Positions 17,679 through 27,502 of a DNA stretch of 64,000 bases are shown here, piece by piece. The number at the start of each line of letters is the position of its first letter. The stretch's first letter is position 1. Source of the stretch: Spirosoma oryzae (GTDB lineage Bacteria > Bacteroidota > Bacteroidia > Cytophagales > Spirosomataceae); the NCBI RefSeq assembly GCF_003002825.1, contig NZ_PVTE01000006.1, positions 62,001 through 126,000 of the forward strand. Reading direction: 5' to 3'. The position numbers and the translations under genes were made by a program. The notes beneath the pieces are model-generated. The model saw only the letters and a list, made by a program, of their open reading frames with translations. It did no database searches and had not been told where the DNA came from.

Positions 17679-18047
17679 ATGGTACAGCAAGAATCAAGAT
17701 TAGGAGTTGCCGATAACAGTGGCGCGAAAGAGGTGCTGGTTATCCGCGTCCTGGGCGGTACCGGCAAACGCTACGCATCGGTCGGTGATAAGATCGTTGT
17801 GACGGTGAAGCAGGCGCTATCGTCCAGCAATATGAAGAAGGGTACGGTATCGAAAGCCGTAGTCGTTCGCACGAAGAAGGAAGTACGCCGGAAAGACGGA
17901 TCGTACATCCGCTTTGAAGACAACGCTGCCGTTCTGCTCAACAACAACGATGAGCCACGGGGAACCCGGATTTTCGGACCCGTAGCCCGTGAGTTGCGCG
18001 AGAAGCAGTTTATGAAAATTGTATCGTTAGCCCCTGAGGTACTGTAA
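17679..18047 (+). CDS. rplN: 50S ribosomal protein L14
   Basis: Forms intersubunit bridges and binds the silencing factor Rsf[28 protein letters not shown] and [29 protein letters not shown] are diagnostic. 122 residues, normal; rplX begins 3 bases after. Confidence 0.98.
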   Translation: MVQQESRLGVADNSGAKEVLVIRVLGGTGKRYASVGDKIVVTVKQALSSSNMKKGTVSKAVVVRTKKEVRRKDGSYIRFEDNAAVLLNNNDEPRGTRIFGPVARELREKQFMKIVSLAPEVL

Positions 18048-18050
18048 GCG

Positions 18051-18413
18051 ATGGAAAAGAAAATAACGCTTCCAAAACATAAATTCCACATCCAGGCAGG
18101 CGACACCGTCGTCGTCATCGGTGGAAACTCAAAAGGGTTGCGCGGTGTCGTGAAAGAAGTGATCGTGGAGAAAGATCGCGCTCGTGTCGAAGGCGTCGCC
18201 ATGATTACGAAACACTTGAAGCCAACGGCTTCAAATCCGCAGGGAAATCTGGTAAAAACAGAAGGTTCAGTCCACATCAGCAATCTGATGCTGGTCGATC
18301 CTGCTACCGGCGAACCCACCCGCACTGGTCGTAAAGTAAACGAAAAGGGTAAACTACAGCGCTTCTCCAAGAAGACGGGCAACTTTATCCCGGATTCGTA
18401 CCGCAAACAATAA
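18051..18413 (+). CDS. rplX: 50S ribosomal protein L24
   Basis: Assembly initiator. The KOW motif [22 protein letters not shown] lies at residues 13-34, then [16 protein letters not shown]. 120 residues, somewhat longer than the common 103-105, with a basic tail ([14 protein letters not shown]). Confidence 0.97.
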   Translation: MEKKITLPKHKFHIQAGDTVVVIGGNSKGLRGVVKEVIVEKDRARVEGVAMITKHLKPTASNPQGNLVKTEGSVHISNLMLVDPATGEPTRTGRKVNEKGKLQRFSKKTGNFIPDSYRKQ

Positions 18414-18426
18414 AAGGTCTATAGAA

Positions 18427-18987
18427 ATGGCAACGCCAAGACTGAAAGAAAAATATTTGAACGAGGTTGTTCCTCAGTTGAAAGACAAATTCCAGTACAA
18501 GTCGGTCATGCAAGTGCCCCGCCTGAGCAAGATTGTCATCAACAAAGGTATCGGAGCTGCTGTAGCTGACAAGAAACTGGTTGACGTAGGTGTTGAAGAG
18601 CTGACGACCATCACGGGTCAGAAAGCCGTTCCGACGCTGTCGAAGAAAGCCGTTTCGAACTTTAAACTGCGGGAGAAAATGCCGATCGGTGCAAAGGTGA
18701 CGTTGCGTGGCGAGCGGATGTTCGAGTTCCTCGATCGTCTGACGACTGTAGCACTTCCCCGCGTTCGTGACTTCAAAGGCATTAGCGACAAAGGATTCGA
18801 TGGTCGTGGTAACTATACCTTCGGCGTACAGGAGCAGATCATCTTCCCCGAAATCAGTATCGACAAAGTAGCCCGTATTTCAGGTATGGATATCACGTTT
18901 GTGACGACGGCCAACACGGATAACGAAAGCTACGAATTGTTGAAAGCAATGGGTATGCCGTTCGCAAAATCTGGCGGCAAACAATAA
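18427..18987 (+). CDS. rplE: 50S ribosomal protein L5
   Basis: Central-protuberance protein that binds 5S r[32 protein letters not shown] at the N-terminus, [26 protein letters not shown], and the P-site loop [29 protein letters not shown] are all present. 186 residues. Confidence 0.98.
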   Translation: MATPRLKEKYLNEVVPQLKDKFQYKSVMQVPRLSKIVINKGIGAAVADKKLVDVGVEELTTITGQKAVPTLSKKAVSNFKLREKMPIGAKVTLRGERMFEFLDRLTTVALPRVRDFKGISDKGFDGRGNYTFGVQEQIIFPEISIDKVARISGMDITFVTTANTDNESYELLKAMGMPFAKSGGKQ

Positions 18988-18996
18988 GATACCGAC

Positions 18997-19266
18997 ATGG
19001 CAAAAGAATCAATCAAAGCGCGGGAGCGGAAACGTGAAGCACTGGTAGCCAAATACGCTACAAAGCGGGCTGCCCTGAAGGCTGCCGGTGATTACATCGG
19101 TTTGGACAAACTGCCCAAAAACGCATCGCCAGTTCGGCTGCACAACCGTTGCAAACTGACGGGCCGCCCACGGGGATACATGCGGAAGTTTGGTATCTCT
19201 CGGGTAACGTTCCGGGAAATGGCATCGGCCGGTAAAATCCCTGGTGTAACCAAGGCAAGCTGGTAA
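18997..19266 (+). CDS. rpsN: 30S ribosomal protein S14, zinc-free form
   Basis: Small-subunit head protein. 89 residues with [23 protein letters not shown] and the C-terminal [11 protein letters not shown]. The CxxC pairs of the zinc form are absent, so this is the long C-minus type. Confidence 0.98.
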   Translation: MAKESIKARERKREALVAKYATKRAALKAAGDYIGLDKLPKNASPVRLHNRCKLTGRPRGYMRKFGISRVTFREMASAGKIPGVTKASW

Positions 19267-19340
19267 GCCAAGTCTAAAGCAACAATTCAGTTTCCGTAAT
19301 TTTGTGAACCTACTGGTTTGCAAGTAACGCAACGCTCAGA

Positions 19341-19739
19341 ATGAATACAGATCCAATAGCAGATTACCTGACCCGCGTCAGAAACGCTATCCGTGCCAAG
19401 CACCGGGTTGTGGAGATCCCTGCTTCGAATATAAAGAAAGAGATTACGAAAGTGCTCTATGATAAAGGGTACATTCAGAACTATAAGTTCGACGATAGCA
19501 CCGCACAGGGCAGCATCAAAATCGCGCTGAAATACAACCCGACAACCAAACAGTCGGCCATTGTTGACTTGCAGCGTGTGAGCCGTCCGGGTCTCCGTCA
19601 GTACCGGGGTGCCGACAACCTGCCCCGTATCTTCAACGGACTGGGTGTAGCGATCATCTCGACTTCGAAAGGTGTAATGACCGATAAAGAAGCGAAGACG
19701 CTTAACGTAGGTGGTGAAGTACTGTGTTACGTCTATTAA
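19341..19739 (+). CDS. rpsH: 30S ribosomal protein S8
   Basis: Binds the central domain of 16S rRNA; in E. coli it also represses the spc operon. DPIADYLTRVRNAIRAKH at the N-terminus and GLGVAIISTSKGVMTDKEAKTLNVGGEVLCYVY at the end are standard. 132 residues. A TAATTTTG in the 74-base gap upstream (19297-19304) resembles a -7 element but lacks a partner. Confidence 0.98.
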   Translation: MNTDPIADYLTRVRNAIRAKHRVVEIPASNIKKEITKVLYDKGYIQNYKFDDSTAQGSIKIALKYNPTTKQSAIVDLQRVSRPGLRQYRGADNLPRIFNGLGVAIISTSKGVMTDKEAKTLNVGGEVLCYVY

Positions 19740-19752
19740 TCCGAACTGAACA

Positions 19753-20310
19753 ATGTCACGTATAGGTAAGAAACCCATTGCTCTGCCAAGTAACGTTACG
19801 CTGTCGGTCGATGACCAGAACGTAGTAACCGTAAAAGGACCGAAGGGCACGCTCACGCAGACAGTTGACCGGGACATCTCGGTAGCTGTCGAAGATGGTC
19901 AGATTCAGGTGTCGCGTCCTACTGAGCAGAAGCGTCATAAAGCCATGCACGGTCTATACCGTTCACTGGTGAACAACATGGTAACCGGTGTAAGCGAAGG
20001 CTTCAAACTGAACCTCGAAATCATTGGGGTAGGTTACAAAGCGGCTGTTACCAACAACGTCCTGGAGTTGCAGCTTGGCTATTCGCACAACGTTTATGTT
20101 GCGGTACCGACAGAAATCAAAGTAACGGCTGTTACGGAGAAAGGGCAGAACCCGAAAGTTTATCTGGAAGGTTCAGACAAGCAACTGCTAGGCGACGTAG
20201 CGGCAAAGATTCGTTCGCTGCGTAAAGTTGAGCCGTACAAGGGCAAAGGTATCCGGTTCGTTGGCGAAGAAGTTCGTCGGAAAGCTGGTAAGTCTTCGTC
20301 GAAGAAATAG
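19753..20310 (+). CDS. rplF: 50S ribosomal protein L6
   Basis: Sits by the sarcin-ricin loop. MSRIGKKPIALPSNV, GVSEGFKLNLEIIGVGYKA and the C-terminal RKVEPYKGKGIRFVGEEVRRKAGKS are diagnostic; 185 residues. A repeat hairpin follows directly. Confidence 0.98.
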   Translation: MSRIGKKPIALPSNVTLSVDDQNVVTVKGPKGTLTQTVDRDISVAVEDGQIQVSRPTEQKRHKAMHGLYRSLVNNMVTGVSEGFKLNLEIIGVGYKAAVTNNVLELQLGYSHNVYVAVPTEIKVTAVTEKGQNPKVYLEGSDKQLLGDVAAKIRSLRKVEPYKGKGIRFVGEEVRRKAGKSSSKK

Positions 20311-20318
20311 TTTTAGTA

Positions 20319-20371
20319 CACGGTTTTCGGTTTACGGCATTGTTTATCGAGAACCGTATACCGAAAACCGA
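20319..20371. repeat. Word-repeat palindrome, GTTTACGG family
   Basis: Left CACGGTTTTCGGTTTACGG, right CCGTATACCGAAAACCG; the 17-base arms pair with few mismatches around a short AT-rich loop. Lies in the rplF-rplR gap. Confidence 0.8.
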
Positions 20372-20409
20372 ACACATTTTAATCGCCTATTTGGTCGGAA
20401 TCAAATAAC

Positions 20410-20760
20410 ATGGCAACGAAACAAGAAAGAAGAACACGGATCAAGTTTGGTATCCGTGCCAAAGTATCGGGTACGGCTGAGCGTCCGCGTCTGTCGGTTT
20501 TCCGGTCGAATACCGCAATTTATGCGCAGCTTATTGACGACGTAGCTGGTCACACGCTGGCTTCTGCTTCGTCAGTTGAACTGAAGAGCGAAGTAACCGG
20601 CAACACCGTTGAAACTGCTAAGAAAGTAGGTCAGCGGCTGGCAGAGAAAGCAGTTGCCCAGAACATCAGTACTGTTGTGTTCGACCGCAACGGGTATCTC
20701 TATCACGGTAAAGTAAAAGCACTGGCCGACGCAGCCCGCGAGGGTGGCCTTAAGTTCTAA
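20410..20760 (+). CDS. rplR: 50S ribosomal protein L18
   Basis: Binds 5S rRNA in the central protuberance. [28 protein letters not shown] and the end [27 protein letters not shown] are standard. 116 residues. Confidence 0.98.
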   Translation: MATKQERRTRIKFGIRAKVSGTAERPRLSVFRSNTAIYAQLIDDVAGHTLASASSVELKSEVTGNTVETAKKVGQRLAEKAVAQNISTVVFDRNGYLYHGKVKALADAAREGGLKF

Positions 20761-20773
20761 GCAATTATTGCGC

Positions 20774-21292
20774 ATGAATACGAACGCAGCAAGACCTACA
20801 AAATACAACGAAGCCGACCTGAAAGAAAAGGTGGTAGCCATCAACCGCGTAGCTAAAGTGGTAAAAGGTGGTCGCCGGTTTAGCTTCTCGGCTATCGTAG
20901 TCGTTGGTGATGGCAATGGCGTTGTCGGCTACGGCCTGGGCAAAGCCAACGAGGTAACCGACGCTATTGCAAAAGGCGTGGAAGATGCAAAGAAGAATCT
21001 GGTTCAGATCCCTTTGCTGAAGCGCACGGTTCCCCACGAGATGGAAGGTAAATTCAGCGGTGGCTTTGTCCTGCTGAAACCAGCCGCTCCGGGTACGGGC
21101 CTGATCGCCGGTGGCGCTATGCGCGCTGTGCTGGAGTCAGCTGGTGTGCACGACATCCTGGCCAAATCGAAAGGTTCGTCGAACCCGCACAACGTGGTAA
21201 AAGCTACGCTCGATGCACTGCTGAAAATGCGTCTGCCTCACCAGGTAGCCTTCCAGCGTCAGGTAAGCGTGGCCAAAGTGTTCAACGGTTAA
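20774..21292 (+). CDS. rpsE: 30S ribosomal protein S5
   Basis: Decoding-fidelity protein at the mRNA channel. [30 protein letters not shown] is the N-terminal domain; [29 protein letters not shown] is the C-terminal one. The ATG at 20774 ([11 protein letters not shown]) is chosen, 13 bases after the rplR stop; the upstream in-frame codons overlap rplR. 172 residues. Confidence 0.98.
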   Translation: MNTNAARPTKYNEADLKEKVVAINRVAKVVKGGRRFSFSAIVVVGDGNGVVGYGLGKANEVTDAIAKGVEDAKKNLVQIPLLKRTVPHEMEGKFSGGFVLLKPAAPGTGLIAGGAMRAVLESAGVHDILAKSKGSSNPHNVVKATLDALLKMRLPHQVAFQRQVSVAKVFNG

Positions 21293-21312
21293 TTTAACAG
21301 GCAATAGAAGAC

Positions 21313-21492
21313 ATGGCACGAGTACGCATTACGCAGGTCAGCAGCACGATCAAGCGGCCGCAGACCCAGAAAAACGCGATCAAGTCGCTTGGCCTGGGCA
21401 AAATCAATCGGAGCGTCGAGCGTGAATTGAATGATTCACTGAAAGGAACGCTCACGAAGGTGCAACACCTAGTGAAGATTGAAGAAATTTAA
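21313..21492 (+). CDS. rpmD: 50S ribosomal protein L30
   Basis: 59-residue large-subunit protein: MARVRITQVSSTIKRPQTQK, then IKSLGLGKINRSVERE and VQHLVKIEEI at the end, all typical. Starts 20 bases after rpsE and ends just before a hairpin with a T-run. Confidence 0.96.
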   Translation: MARVRITQVSSTIKRPQTQKNAIKSLGLGKINRSVERELNDSLKGTLTKVQHLVKIEEI

Positions 21493-21502
21493 GTACATTT
21501 GC

Positions 21503-21575
21503 GATTCTTTTGGTTTTGCAGGTTCACCGTGTCTCTACGTGAATGACCTGAAAGCCAAAAGAATCATCTTTTTTT
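21503..21575 (+). terminator. Internal terminator or attenuator between rpmD and rplO
   Basis: GATTCTTTTGG (21503-21513) pairs with CCAAAAGAATC (21555-21565); inside it CAGGT and TCAC pair with GTGA and ACCTG. Seven Ts follow (21569-21575), 13 bases before the rplO start. A TACATTTG at 21494-21501 just before it matches a -7 element. A full stop here would cut off secY and rpoA, so partial or regulated termination is likely. Confidence 0.7.
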
Positions 21576-21588
21576 ATTAACAACTCCA

Positions 21589-22065
21589 ATGAATCTAAGC
21601 AACCTTAGACCGGCAAAAGGTTCCGTCAAAGAGCGCAAGCGAGTCGGACGCGGGCAAGGCTCGGGGATGGGCGGTACGTCAACCCGTGGTCACAAAGGGG
21701 CGCAGTCGCGCTCAGGTTACAGCCGTAAAACCCACTTTGAAGGTGGTCAGATGCCCCTTCAGCGTCGGGTACCGAAGTTCGGCTTCAAAAACATTAACCG
21801 TGTTGAGTACAAACCACTCAATCTGGACTCGATTCAGGCACTGGTTGACGAGACGAAAGCTACTGTAGTAGATCTGAACTTCCTGGCGGAGCATGGTCTG
21901 GTGGCGAAAAAAGATCTTGTGAAAATACTAAGCCGTGGTGAACTTACATCGGCTGTAGAAATTCACGCCCATGCTTTCTCGGCCAGCGCTAAAGAAGCGA
22001 TTGAGAAGGCGGGTGGTAAAGCGATTACGCCCGTTAAAGAAGCAAAGGAAGAAGCAGCTAACTAG
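21589..22065 (+). CDS. rplO: 50S ribosomal protein L15
   Basis: Large-subunit protein. LRPAKGSVKERKRVGRGQGSG, TSTRGHKGAQSRSG and QMPLQRRVPKFGFKN are diagnostic. 158 residues with an Ala/Glu/Lys-rich tail. secY follows after 30 bases. Confidence 0.98.
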   Translation: MNLSNLRPAKGSVKERKRVGRGQGSGMGGTSTRGHKGAQSRSGYSRKTHFEGGQMPLQRRVPKFGFKNINRVEYKPLNLDSIQALVDETKATVVDLNFLAEHGLVAKKDLVKILSRGELTSAVEIHAHAFSASAKEAIEKAGGKAITPVKEAKEEAAN

Positions 22066-22095
22066 TTGTGAGGGCGGCAGTAGCCGTTACATCGT

Positions 22096-23415
22096 ATGAA
22101 CCGACTGATCACCACGTTTAAGAATATTTTTGCAATTGACGAGTTGCGGACTCGCATCCTCAACACGTTGTTGTTTATCACGGCGTTTCGTCTCGGTTCT
22201 GCTATTGTTCTGCCGGGTGTCGATCCAAGCAAATTGAATCTTAACCCGCAGGGACTGCTGGGGCTGCTCGACACGTTTCTTGGTGGTGCATTCAGCAAGG
22301 CCTCGATCTTTGCGCTGGGTATCATGCCTTACATCTCGGCGTCGATTGCCATTCAGCTGCTAACGCTGGCGTTGCCTTACTTCCAGAAAATGCAGAAGGA
22401 AGGCGAATCTGGCCGGAAGCGGTTGAATCAGATCACCCGGGTGCTTACCATCGTCGTTACGGCTGTTCAGGCGTTAACATACGTCCAGACAACCGTTCCA
22501 CAGGATGCGCTGTACATCGACCGGGGCTTGTTTACCATATCGTCGCTGTTCATTCTCACCTCTGGTACAATCTTTTGTATGTGGCTGGGTGAACGGATCA
22601 CTGACAAAGGTATTGGTAACGGTATCTCGATGATCATTATGATCGGCATCGTATCCCGGCTTCCGGGTGCTATTATCGGTGAGCAGCAGTCACGTGGTAC
22701 GGCTGGTCTGTTGATCTTCGTACTTGAGATGGTCGCTCTGTACTTTGTAATCATGGGCGCGGTTGTTTTAACGCAGGCTGTTCGGCGGATTCCAATCCAG
22801 TACGCCAAGCAGGTAATTGGTAACAAAGTTGTTGGTGGCCAACGGCAGTATTTGCCATTGAAGCTAAACGCAGCGGGTGTGATGCCAATCATCTTCGCCC
22901 AGGCGCTGATGTTCATTCCAGGGTACGTTGCTCAGTTGTTTGCTGAAAAGAGCGATTTTGCCGCAAGCGTTCAGAATTCGTTCAGCAGCTATACCTCGTG
23001 GCAATACAATGTTCTGTTTGCTGTATTGATCATTGTCTTTACGTTTTTCTACACAGCTATCTCGGTTAACCCAACCCAGATTGCCGATGATATGAAACGT
23101 AGTGGCGGATTCATTCCCGGTGTGAAACCCGGTTTCCAGACATCGGAATACATCGGTACTGTACTGGATCGGATCACGTTGCCTGGTGCCATCATGCTGG
23201 CTATCGTTGCTATTCTGCCTGCCATTGCCAACCTGCTGGGGATGACCAGTGGTTTCGCTCAGTTCTTCGGCGGAACCTCATTGCTTATCATGGTTGGTGT
23301 AGTCCTTGATACGCTGCAACAAGTAGAAAGCTATCTGCTCATGCGTCGTTACGAAGGCCTGATGAAGTCTGGTCGTGTACAAGGACGTACTAACGAAACG
23401 GCTGCGGTCGCTTAA
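22096..23415 (+). CDS. secY: Preprotein translocase subunit SecY
   Basis: Channel of the Sec translocon in the inner membrane. 439 residues with ten hydrophobic segments. Marks: RLGSAIVLPGVDP, the plug-region GLLDTFLGGAFSKASIFALGIMPYISASI, LPYFQKMQKEGESGRKRLNQITR, and the cytoplasmic loop NPTQIADDMKRSGGFIPGVKPG. Co-transcribed with ribosomal genes, the normal arrangement. Confidence 0.98.
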   Translation: MNRLITTFKNIFAIDELRTRILNTLLFITAFRLGSAIVLPGVDPSKLNLNPQGLLGLLDTFLGGAFSKASIFALGIMPYISASIAIQLLTLALPYFQKMQKEGESGRKRLNQITRVLTIVVTAVQALTYVQTTVPQDALYIDRGLFTISSLFILTSGTIFCMWLGERITDKGIGNGISMIIMIGIVSRLPGAIIGEQQSRGTAGLLIFVLEMVALYFVIMGAVVLTQAVRRIPIQYAKQVIGNKVVGGQRQYLPLKLNAAGVMPIIFAQALMFIPGYVAQLFAEKSDFAASVQNSFSSYTSWQYNVLFAVLIIVFTFFYTAISVNPTQIADDMKRSGGFIPGVKPGFQTSEYIGTVLDRITLPGAIMLAIVAILPAIANLLGMTSGFAQFFGGTSLLIMVGVVLDTLQQVESYLLMRRYEGLMKSGRVQGRTNETAAVA

Positions 23416-23421
23416 GGAACT

Positions 23422-24261
23422 ATGGCCGGTTCGGACAAAAAGGATAAGATGATTTATATCAGAAGCGATGAAGAAATCGAACTGATAAAAATCAGTGCGC
23501 AGATTCTTGGAAAAGCGCATGCCGAAGTGGCTAAACTGGTTCGACCGGGTGTTACGACGAAGGAACTTGATAAGGTCGCTGAAACGTTTATTAAGGATAA
23601 TGGGGGCTCACCTTCATTTCTTGGATATAACAAGTTTCCGGCTTCCCTGTGCATATCAGTCAATGACGTTGTCGTACACGGAATTCCTGGTCGTTATGAA
23701 GTTCGTGATGGCGATATCATTTCGATTGATTGTGGTGTTAAGCTGAACGGTTATCATAGCGATAGCGCCTACACTTACCCTGTTGGTAACGTTTCGCCTG
23801 CTGTAAGACGCTTACTAGCCCGTACGAAGGAGTCGTTGTACATGGGTATAGAGAAAGCAGTGGAAGGTAACCGAGTCGGCGATGTTGGGTATGCCGTTCA
23901 AACGTACGCTGAGAAATTCGGATACTCTGTTGTTCGTGAATTAGTGGGACACGGTGTCGGGCAGAATCTGCACGAAGCACCTGAAGTGCCAAACTATGGA
24001 AAGCGGGGACAAGGACCGAAGTTGCACGAAGGAATGATCTTGGCCATCGAGCCGATGATCAACTTCGGAAAAAAAGCAATCGTTCAGGAACGCGATGGAT
24101 GGACAATCCGTACCGTTGACCGGAAACCTTCGGCACACTTTGAGCATACGGTTGCCGTCCGCAAGGGGAAAGCAGAAATACTAACCACGTTCGAGTACAT
24201 CGAAGCGGTAACGGCCAACACGAGTCTCATGGTTGATACTCAAGAAATGGTGGCAGCGTAA
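23422..24261 (+). CDS. map: Methionine aminopeptidase, type I
   Basis: Removes the initiator Met from new proteins. Metal ligands are visible: Asp in [20 protein letters not shown] (two Asp), His in [12 protein letters not shown], Glu in AIEPMIN, Glu in FEHTVAV. 279 residues. The start at 23422 ([15 protein letters not shown]) could instead be the Met nine codons on. Located 6 bases after secY, as in most Bacteroidota. Confidence 0.97.
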   Translation: MAGSDKKDKMIYIRSDEEIELIKISAQILGKAHAEVAKLVRPGVTTKELDKVAETFIKDNGGSPSFLGYNKFPASLCISVNDVVVHGIPGRYEVRDGDIISIDCGVKLNGYHSDSAYTYPVGNVSPAVRRLLARTKESLYMGIEKAVEGNRVGDVGYAVQTYAEKFGYSVVRELVGHGVGQNLHEAPEVPNYGKRGQGPKLHEGMILAIEPMINFGKKAIVQERDGWTIRTVDRKPSAHFEHTVAVRKGKAEILTTFEYIEAVTANTSLMVDTQEMVAA

Positions 24262-24269
24262 AAGCAAAC

Positions 24270-24488
24270 ATGGCAAAGCAAAACTCAATAGAGCAGGACG
24301 GTATAATCTTAGAAGCATTATCGAATGCAATGTTCCGGGTAGAACTGGCAAACAAGCATGAGGTAATCGCTCATATTTCCGGGAAGATGCGGATGAACTA
24401 CATCAAAATCCTTCCCGGAGATCGCGTGAAACTGGAGATGTCGCCTTATGATTTGAGTAAGGCGCGTATTGTTTACCGGTACAAATAA
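24270..24488 (+). CDS. infA: Translation initiation factor IF-1
   Basis: 72-residue OB-fold protein that blocks the A-site during initiation: [26 protein letters not shown], then [38 protein letters not shown], fully typical. Confidence 0.98.
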   Translation: MAKQNSIEQDGIILEALSNAMFRVELANKHEVIAHISGKMRMNYIKILPGDRVKLEMSPYDLSKARIVYRYK

Positions 24489-24489
24489 G

Positions 24490-24560
24490 GGTTTACGGTT
24501 TACAGTTTTCAGTGCGTAGCAATACCATCGTCGACCGTAAACATTGAACCGAAAAACTGT
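24490..24560. repeat. Word-repeat palindrome, GTTTACGG family
   Basis: Left GGGTTTACGGTTTACAGTTT, right GACCGTAAACATTGAACCGA and AAAACTGT. It begins 1-2 bases after the infA stop and ends about 7 before rpmJ. Confidence 0.75.
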
Positions 24561-24566
24561 AGAATC

Positions 24567-24683
24567 ATGAAAGTTAAAGCGTCAATCAAGAAGCGCAGCG
24601 AAGACTGCATCGTGATCCGTCGGAAAGGGAAGCTGTACGTGATCAACAAGAAGAATCCCCGTTACAAACAAAGACAAGGCTAA
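24567..24683 (+). CDS. rpmJ: 50S ribosomal protein L36, zinc-free form
   Basis: 38 residues: [20 protein letters not shown], then NPRYKQRQG. Three of the four zinc ligands of the usual CxxC...C...H form are replaced (Ser11, Asn27, Arg32), so it should not bind zinc. Confidence 0.96.
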   Translation: MKVKASIKKRSEDCIVIRRKGKLYVINKKNPRYKQRQG

Positions 24684-24685
24684 GA

Positions 24686-25063
24686 ATGGCACGTATTGCA
24701 GGTGTTGATATTCCGGATAAGAAGCGTGGTGAAATCGCGCTGACCTACATTTACGGCATCGGCCGGAGCCGGGCGAAGAAGATTCTGGTTGACGCTGGTA
24801 TCAGCGTGGACAAAAAAGCCAGCGAGTGGACAGACGAAGAAGCAAGTGCCGTACGTAACACGATTACGAATGAGTACAAAGTGGAAGGTCAACTCCGTTC
24901 GGAAGTGCAGCTGAGCATCAAGCGTCTGATGGACATTGGTTGCTACCGTGGTCTGCGTCACCGGAAAGGTCTTCCGGTTCGTGGTCAGCATACCAAAAAC
25001 AACTCGCGTACACGTAAGGGTAAGCGGAAGACGGTTGCTAACAAGAAGAAAGTAACGAAATAA
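24686..25063 (+). CDS. rpsM: 30S ribosomal protein S13
   Basis: Head protein bridging to the large subunit. [30 protein letters not shown] and [27 protein letters not shown] are diagnostic. 125 residues; starts 2 bases after rpmJ. Confidence 0.98.
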   Translation: MARIAGVDIPDKKRGEIALTYIYGIGRSRAKKILVDAGISVDKKASEWTDEEASAVRNTITNEYKVEGQLRSEVQLSIKRLMDIGCYRGLRHRKGLPVRGQHTKNNSRTRKGKRKTVANKKKVTK

Positions 25064-25161
25064 TTAATCGGTCGCTCATCGTTATCAGGTGTATTTGCCG
25101 CTCTGTATTCCAGTTAGCACGTAATACAAACCGATGACTTACTGACGATTACCTACTTACA

Positions 25162-25557
25162 ATGGCACAAGCAAAACGCAAGGACAAAGCGAAAAAACGG
25201 GTGGTGGTTGTTGAGCCCGTTGGTCAGGTTCATATCCGGGCTACGTTTAATAACATCATCATTTCTATCACCAACATGAACGGCCAGGTTATTTCCTGGG
25301 CGTCGGCTGGTAAGATGGGCTTCCGTGGTTCGAAAAAGAACACCCCATATGCAGCACAAACCGCAGCGTCAAACTGCGCAGCTGTTGCCCATGATCTGGG
25401 TATGCGGAAAGCAGAAGTATTTGTGAAAGGTCCAGGATCGGGTCGTGAATCGGCTATCCGTACCATTCAGAACTCAGGTATTGAAGTGACCACGATTCGT
25501 GATATCACGCCATTACCGCACAATGGATGCCGGCCGCCAAAACGCCGTCGCGTCTAA
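25162..25557 (+). CDS. rpsK: 30S ribosomal protein S11
   Basis: Platform protein at the mRNA exit. [39 protein letters not shown] and [16 protein letters not shown] are diagnostic. 131 residues. The gap before it (98 bases) has no repeat hairpin of the kind seen elsewhere in the operon. Confidence 0.98.
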   Translation: MAQAKRKDKAKKRVVVVEPVGQVHIRATFNNIIISITNMNGQVISWASAGKMGFRGSKKNTPYAAQTAASNCAAVAHDLGMRKAEVFVKGPGSGRESAIRTIQNSGIEVTTIRDITPLPHNGCRPPKRRRV

Positions 25558-25652
25558 TAGTACTGCCGGGCTTCTGGCAGCTCCATGAATAAGGTCAGGC
25601 GACATTCAGTTGTGTCTGTCCATTTTTTCACAATTATTCATTCAATTTACGA

Positions 25653-26258
25653 ATGGCACGTTACACAGGCCCCAAGGCCAGAATTTCGCGTAAGTTCGGT
25701 GAACCCGTGATGGGTACCAGCAAAGCGCTGCAGAAAAAGAACTACGGACCCGGTATGCATGGCCGTGGTCGTAAGCGCAAGCAGTCGGAATATGCGCTGC
25801 AACTGCTGGAAAAACAAAAGGTAAAATATACGTACGGTATCCTGGAGCGTCAGTTCCGGGCGTTGTTCCACCGGGCGCAAGTTCGCGAAGGCATCACGGG
25901 TGAAAACCTGCTGAAACTGTGTGAAGCTCGTCTGGACAACACGGTTTACCGTTTAGGTATTGCTTCGTCGCGTCGGGCAGCTCGTCAGTTAGTTGCGCAC
26001 AAACACATCATCGTTGATGGCGAAGTAGTCAATATTCCTTCGTACTCACTGAAACCTGGTCAGCTGATCGGTGTTCGGGAGAAATCGAAGTCGCTGGAAG
26101 CCGTTTCGACAAGCCTGTCAGCACGGAACCCCCGCAGATACAACTGGGTTGAATGGGACAATCAGCAAATGGCTGGTAAGTTCATCAGCTACCCAGAGCG
26201 CGATCAGATTCCTGAGAACTTCAACGAGCAGGCAATCGTCGAATTGTATTCGAAATAA
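25653..26258 (+). CDS. rpsD: 30S ribosomal protein S4
   Basis: Nucleates 30S assembly. [42 protein letters not shown] and the S4 domain [31 protein letters not shown] are present. 201 residues. CTGCC/GGCAG hairpin lies in the 95-base gap upstream. Confidence 0.98.
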   Translation: MARYTGPKARISRKFGEPVMGTSKALQKKNYGPGMHGRGRKRKQSEYALQLLEKQKVKYTYGILERQFRALFHRAQVREGITGENLLKLCEARLDNTVYRLGIASSRRAARQLVAHKHIIVDGEVVNIPSYSLKPGQLIGVREKSKSLEAVSTSLSARNPRRYNWVEWDNQQMAGKFISYPERDQIPENFNEQAIVELYSK

Positions 26259-26264
26259 GCCCAT

Positions 26265-26288
26265 AGCAGAACCCGTGCGGGTTCTGCT
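26265..26288 (+). promoter_or_regulatory. Strong RNA hairpin between rpsD and rpoA
   Basis: AGCAGAACCCG and CGGGTTCTGCT pair perfectly over 11 bp with a 2-base centre. No T-run follows, so it is more likely a processing or stability element than a terminator. The rest of the 171-base gap holds no gene. Confidence 0.6.
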
Positions 26289-26429
26289 GCTTATGTATAC
26301 ATACGGTTTACAGACATTCGACCTGCGGTATTCCTGTTATACAATCGAGTGCCGTAAGGCGAGTAATCTGAAAACTCATTTTGAGTCTTCACGCAAGGCA
26401 GTGAACTGCTGTAAAACAATACGAAACGT

Positions 26430-27419
26430 ATGTCAATTTTAGCGTTCCAAATGCCCGACAAAGTCGTCGTGGAGAAAGCAGACGACTTTCACGGAGTGTT
26501 TGAATTCAAACCCCTTGAAAAAGGATACGGTGTAACGATAGGCAACGCGCTACGGCGTATTCTGCTATCGTCGCTGGAGGGCTACGCCATTACAAGCGTG
26601 AAATTCCCCGGCGTATTGCACGAGTTTTCGTCAATAGAGGGTGTTGTTGAAGACGTGACGGAGATCATTCTGAACCTGAAAATGGTTCGGTTCAAGAAGA
26701 TCTCGGACATGGTTGACAACAAAATTACGGTCAGCATCAAGAAGCAGTCGGTGCTGAAAGCCGGTGATATATCGAAATTTTCCCCTTCGTTTGAGGTACT
26801 GAACCCAGACCTTGAAATCTGCCATATCGATGATACGCTGGATCTGGAGATGGAAATTTTCGTTGAAAAAGGTCGTGGTTATGTCCCTGCCGACGAACCA
26901 CGGGTTAACGAACTTCCGTTTGGTCACATCCCCATCGACGCTATCTACACGCCAATCAAAAACGTGAAGTATAGTGTCGAAAACACACGGGTTGAGCAGA
27001 AAACGGACTATGAACGGTTGCTGCTTGACATCGAAACAGACGGTTCGATTCATCCGGAAGAAGCGTTGAAAGGTGCGGCTTACATCCTGATTCAGCACTT
27101 TATGCTGTTCTCGGATCAGACGATGACCTTCGAAACGGCGAAACCGGAAGAAGAAAACGTTGTCGATGAGGAAGTACTGCACATGCGCAAGTTGCTGAAG
27201 ACGTCGCTGGCGGATCTGGATCTGTCGGTTCGCGCTTACAACTGTCTGAAATCAGCGGACGTTCGCACACTGGGCGATCTGGTCCGGCTGGAGATTTCTG
27301 ACATGATGAAGTTCCGCAACTTCGGTAAGAAGTCGCTGACGGAGCTTGAGCAACTGGTGGCCGAAAAGAACCTGACGTTCGGCATGGATGTGGCTAAATA
27401 CAGACTAGACGAAGATTAA
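26430..27419 (+). CDS. rpoA: DNA-directed RNA polymerase subunit alpha
   Basis: Dimerises to scaffold RNA polymerase. The N-terminal domain has [29 protein letters not shown]; the C-terminal domain (about residues 255-320) has [22 protein letters not shown] and [16 protein letters not shown], the helix-hairpin-helix that contacts UP elements and activators. 329 residues, normal. Confidence 0.99.
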   Translation: MSILAFQMPDKVVVEKADDFHGVFEFKPLEKGYGVTIGNALRRILLSSLEGYAITSVKFPGVLHEFSSIEGVVEDVTEIILNLKMVRFKKISDMVDNKITVSIKKQSVLKAGDISKFSPSFEVLNPDLEICHIDDTLDLEMEIFVEKGRGYVPADEPRVNELPFGHIPIDAIYTPIKNVKYSVENTRVEQKTDYERLLLDIETDGSIHPEEALKGAAYILIQHFMLFSDQTMTFETAKPEEENVVDEEVLHMRKLLKTSLADLDLSVRAYNCLKSADVRTLGDLVRLEISDMMKFRNFGKKSLTELEQLVAEKNLTFGMDVAKYRLDED

Positions 27420-27421
27420 GC

Positions 27422-27488
27422 CGGTTTACGGTATTCGGTTTACGGTACTTGGTTTTGACCTCCGTAAACTGTAAACCGAAAACCGTAA
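27422..27488. repeat. Word-repeat palindrome, GTTTACGG family
   Basis: Left CGGTTTACGGTATTCGGTTT and ACGGTACTTGGTTTT; right words CCGTAAACTGTAAACCGAAA and ACCGTAA. It fills the rpoA-rplQ gap, starting about 2 bases after the stop. Confidence 0.8.
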
Positions 27489-27502
27489 CCCTCACAAAAA
27501 CA

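Noticed and set aside
19297..19304. Internal promoter before rpsH (TAATTTTG)
   Set aside because: No TTG at the right distance, so the match alone is too weak.
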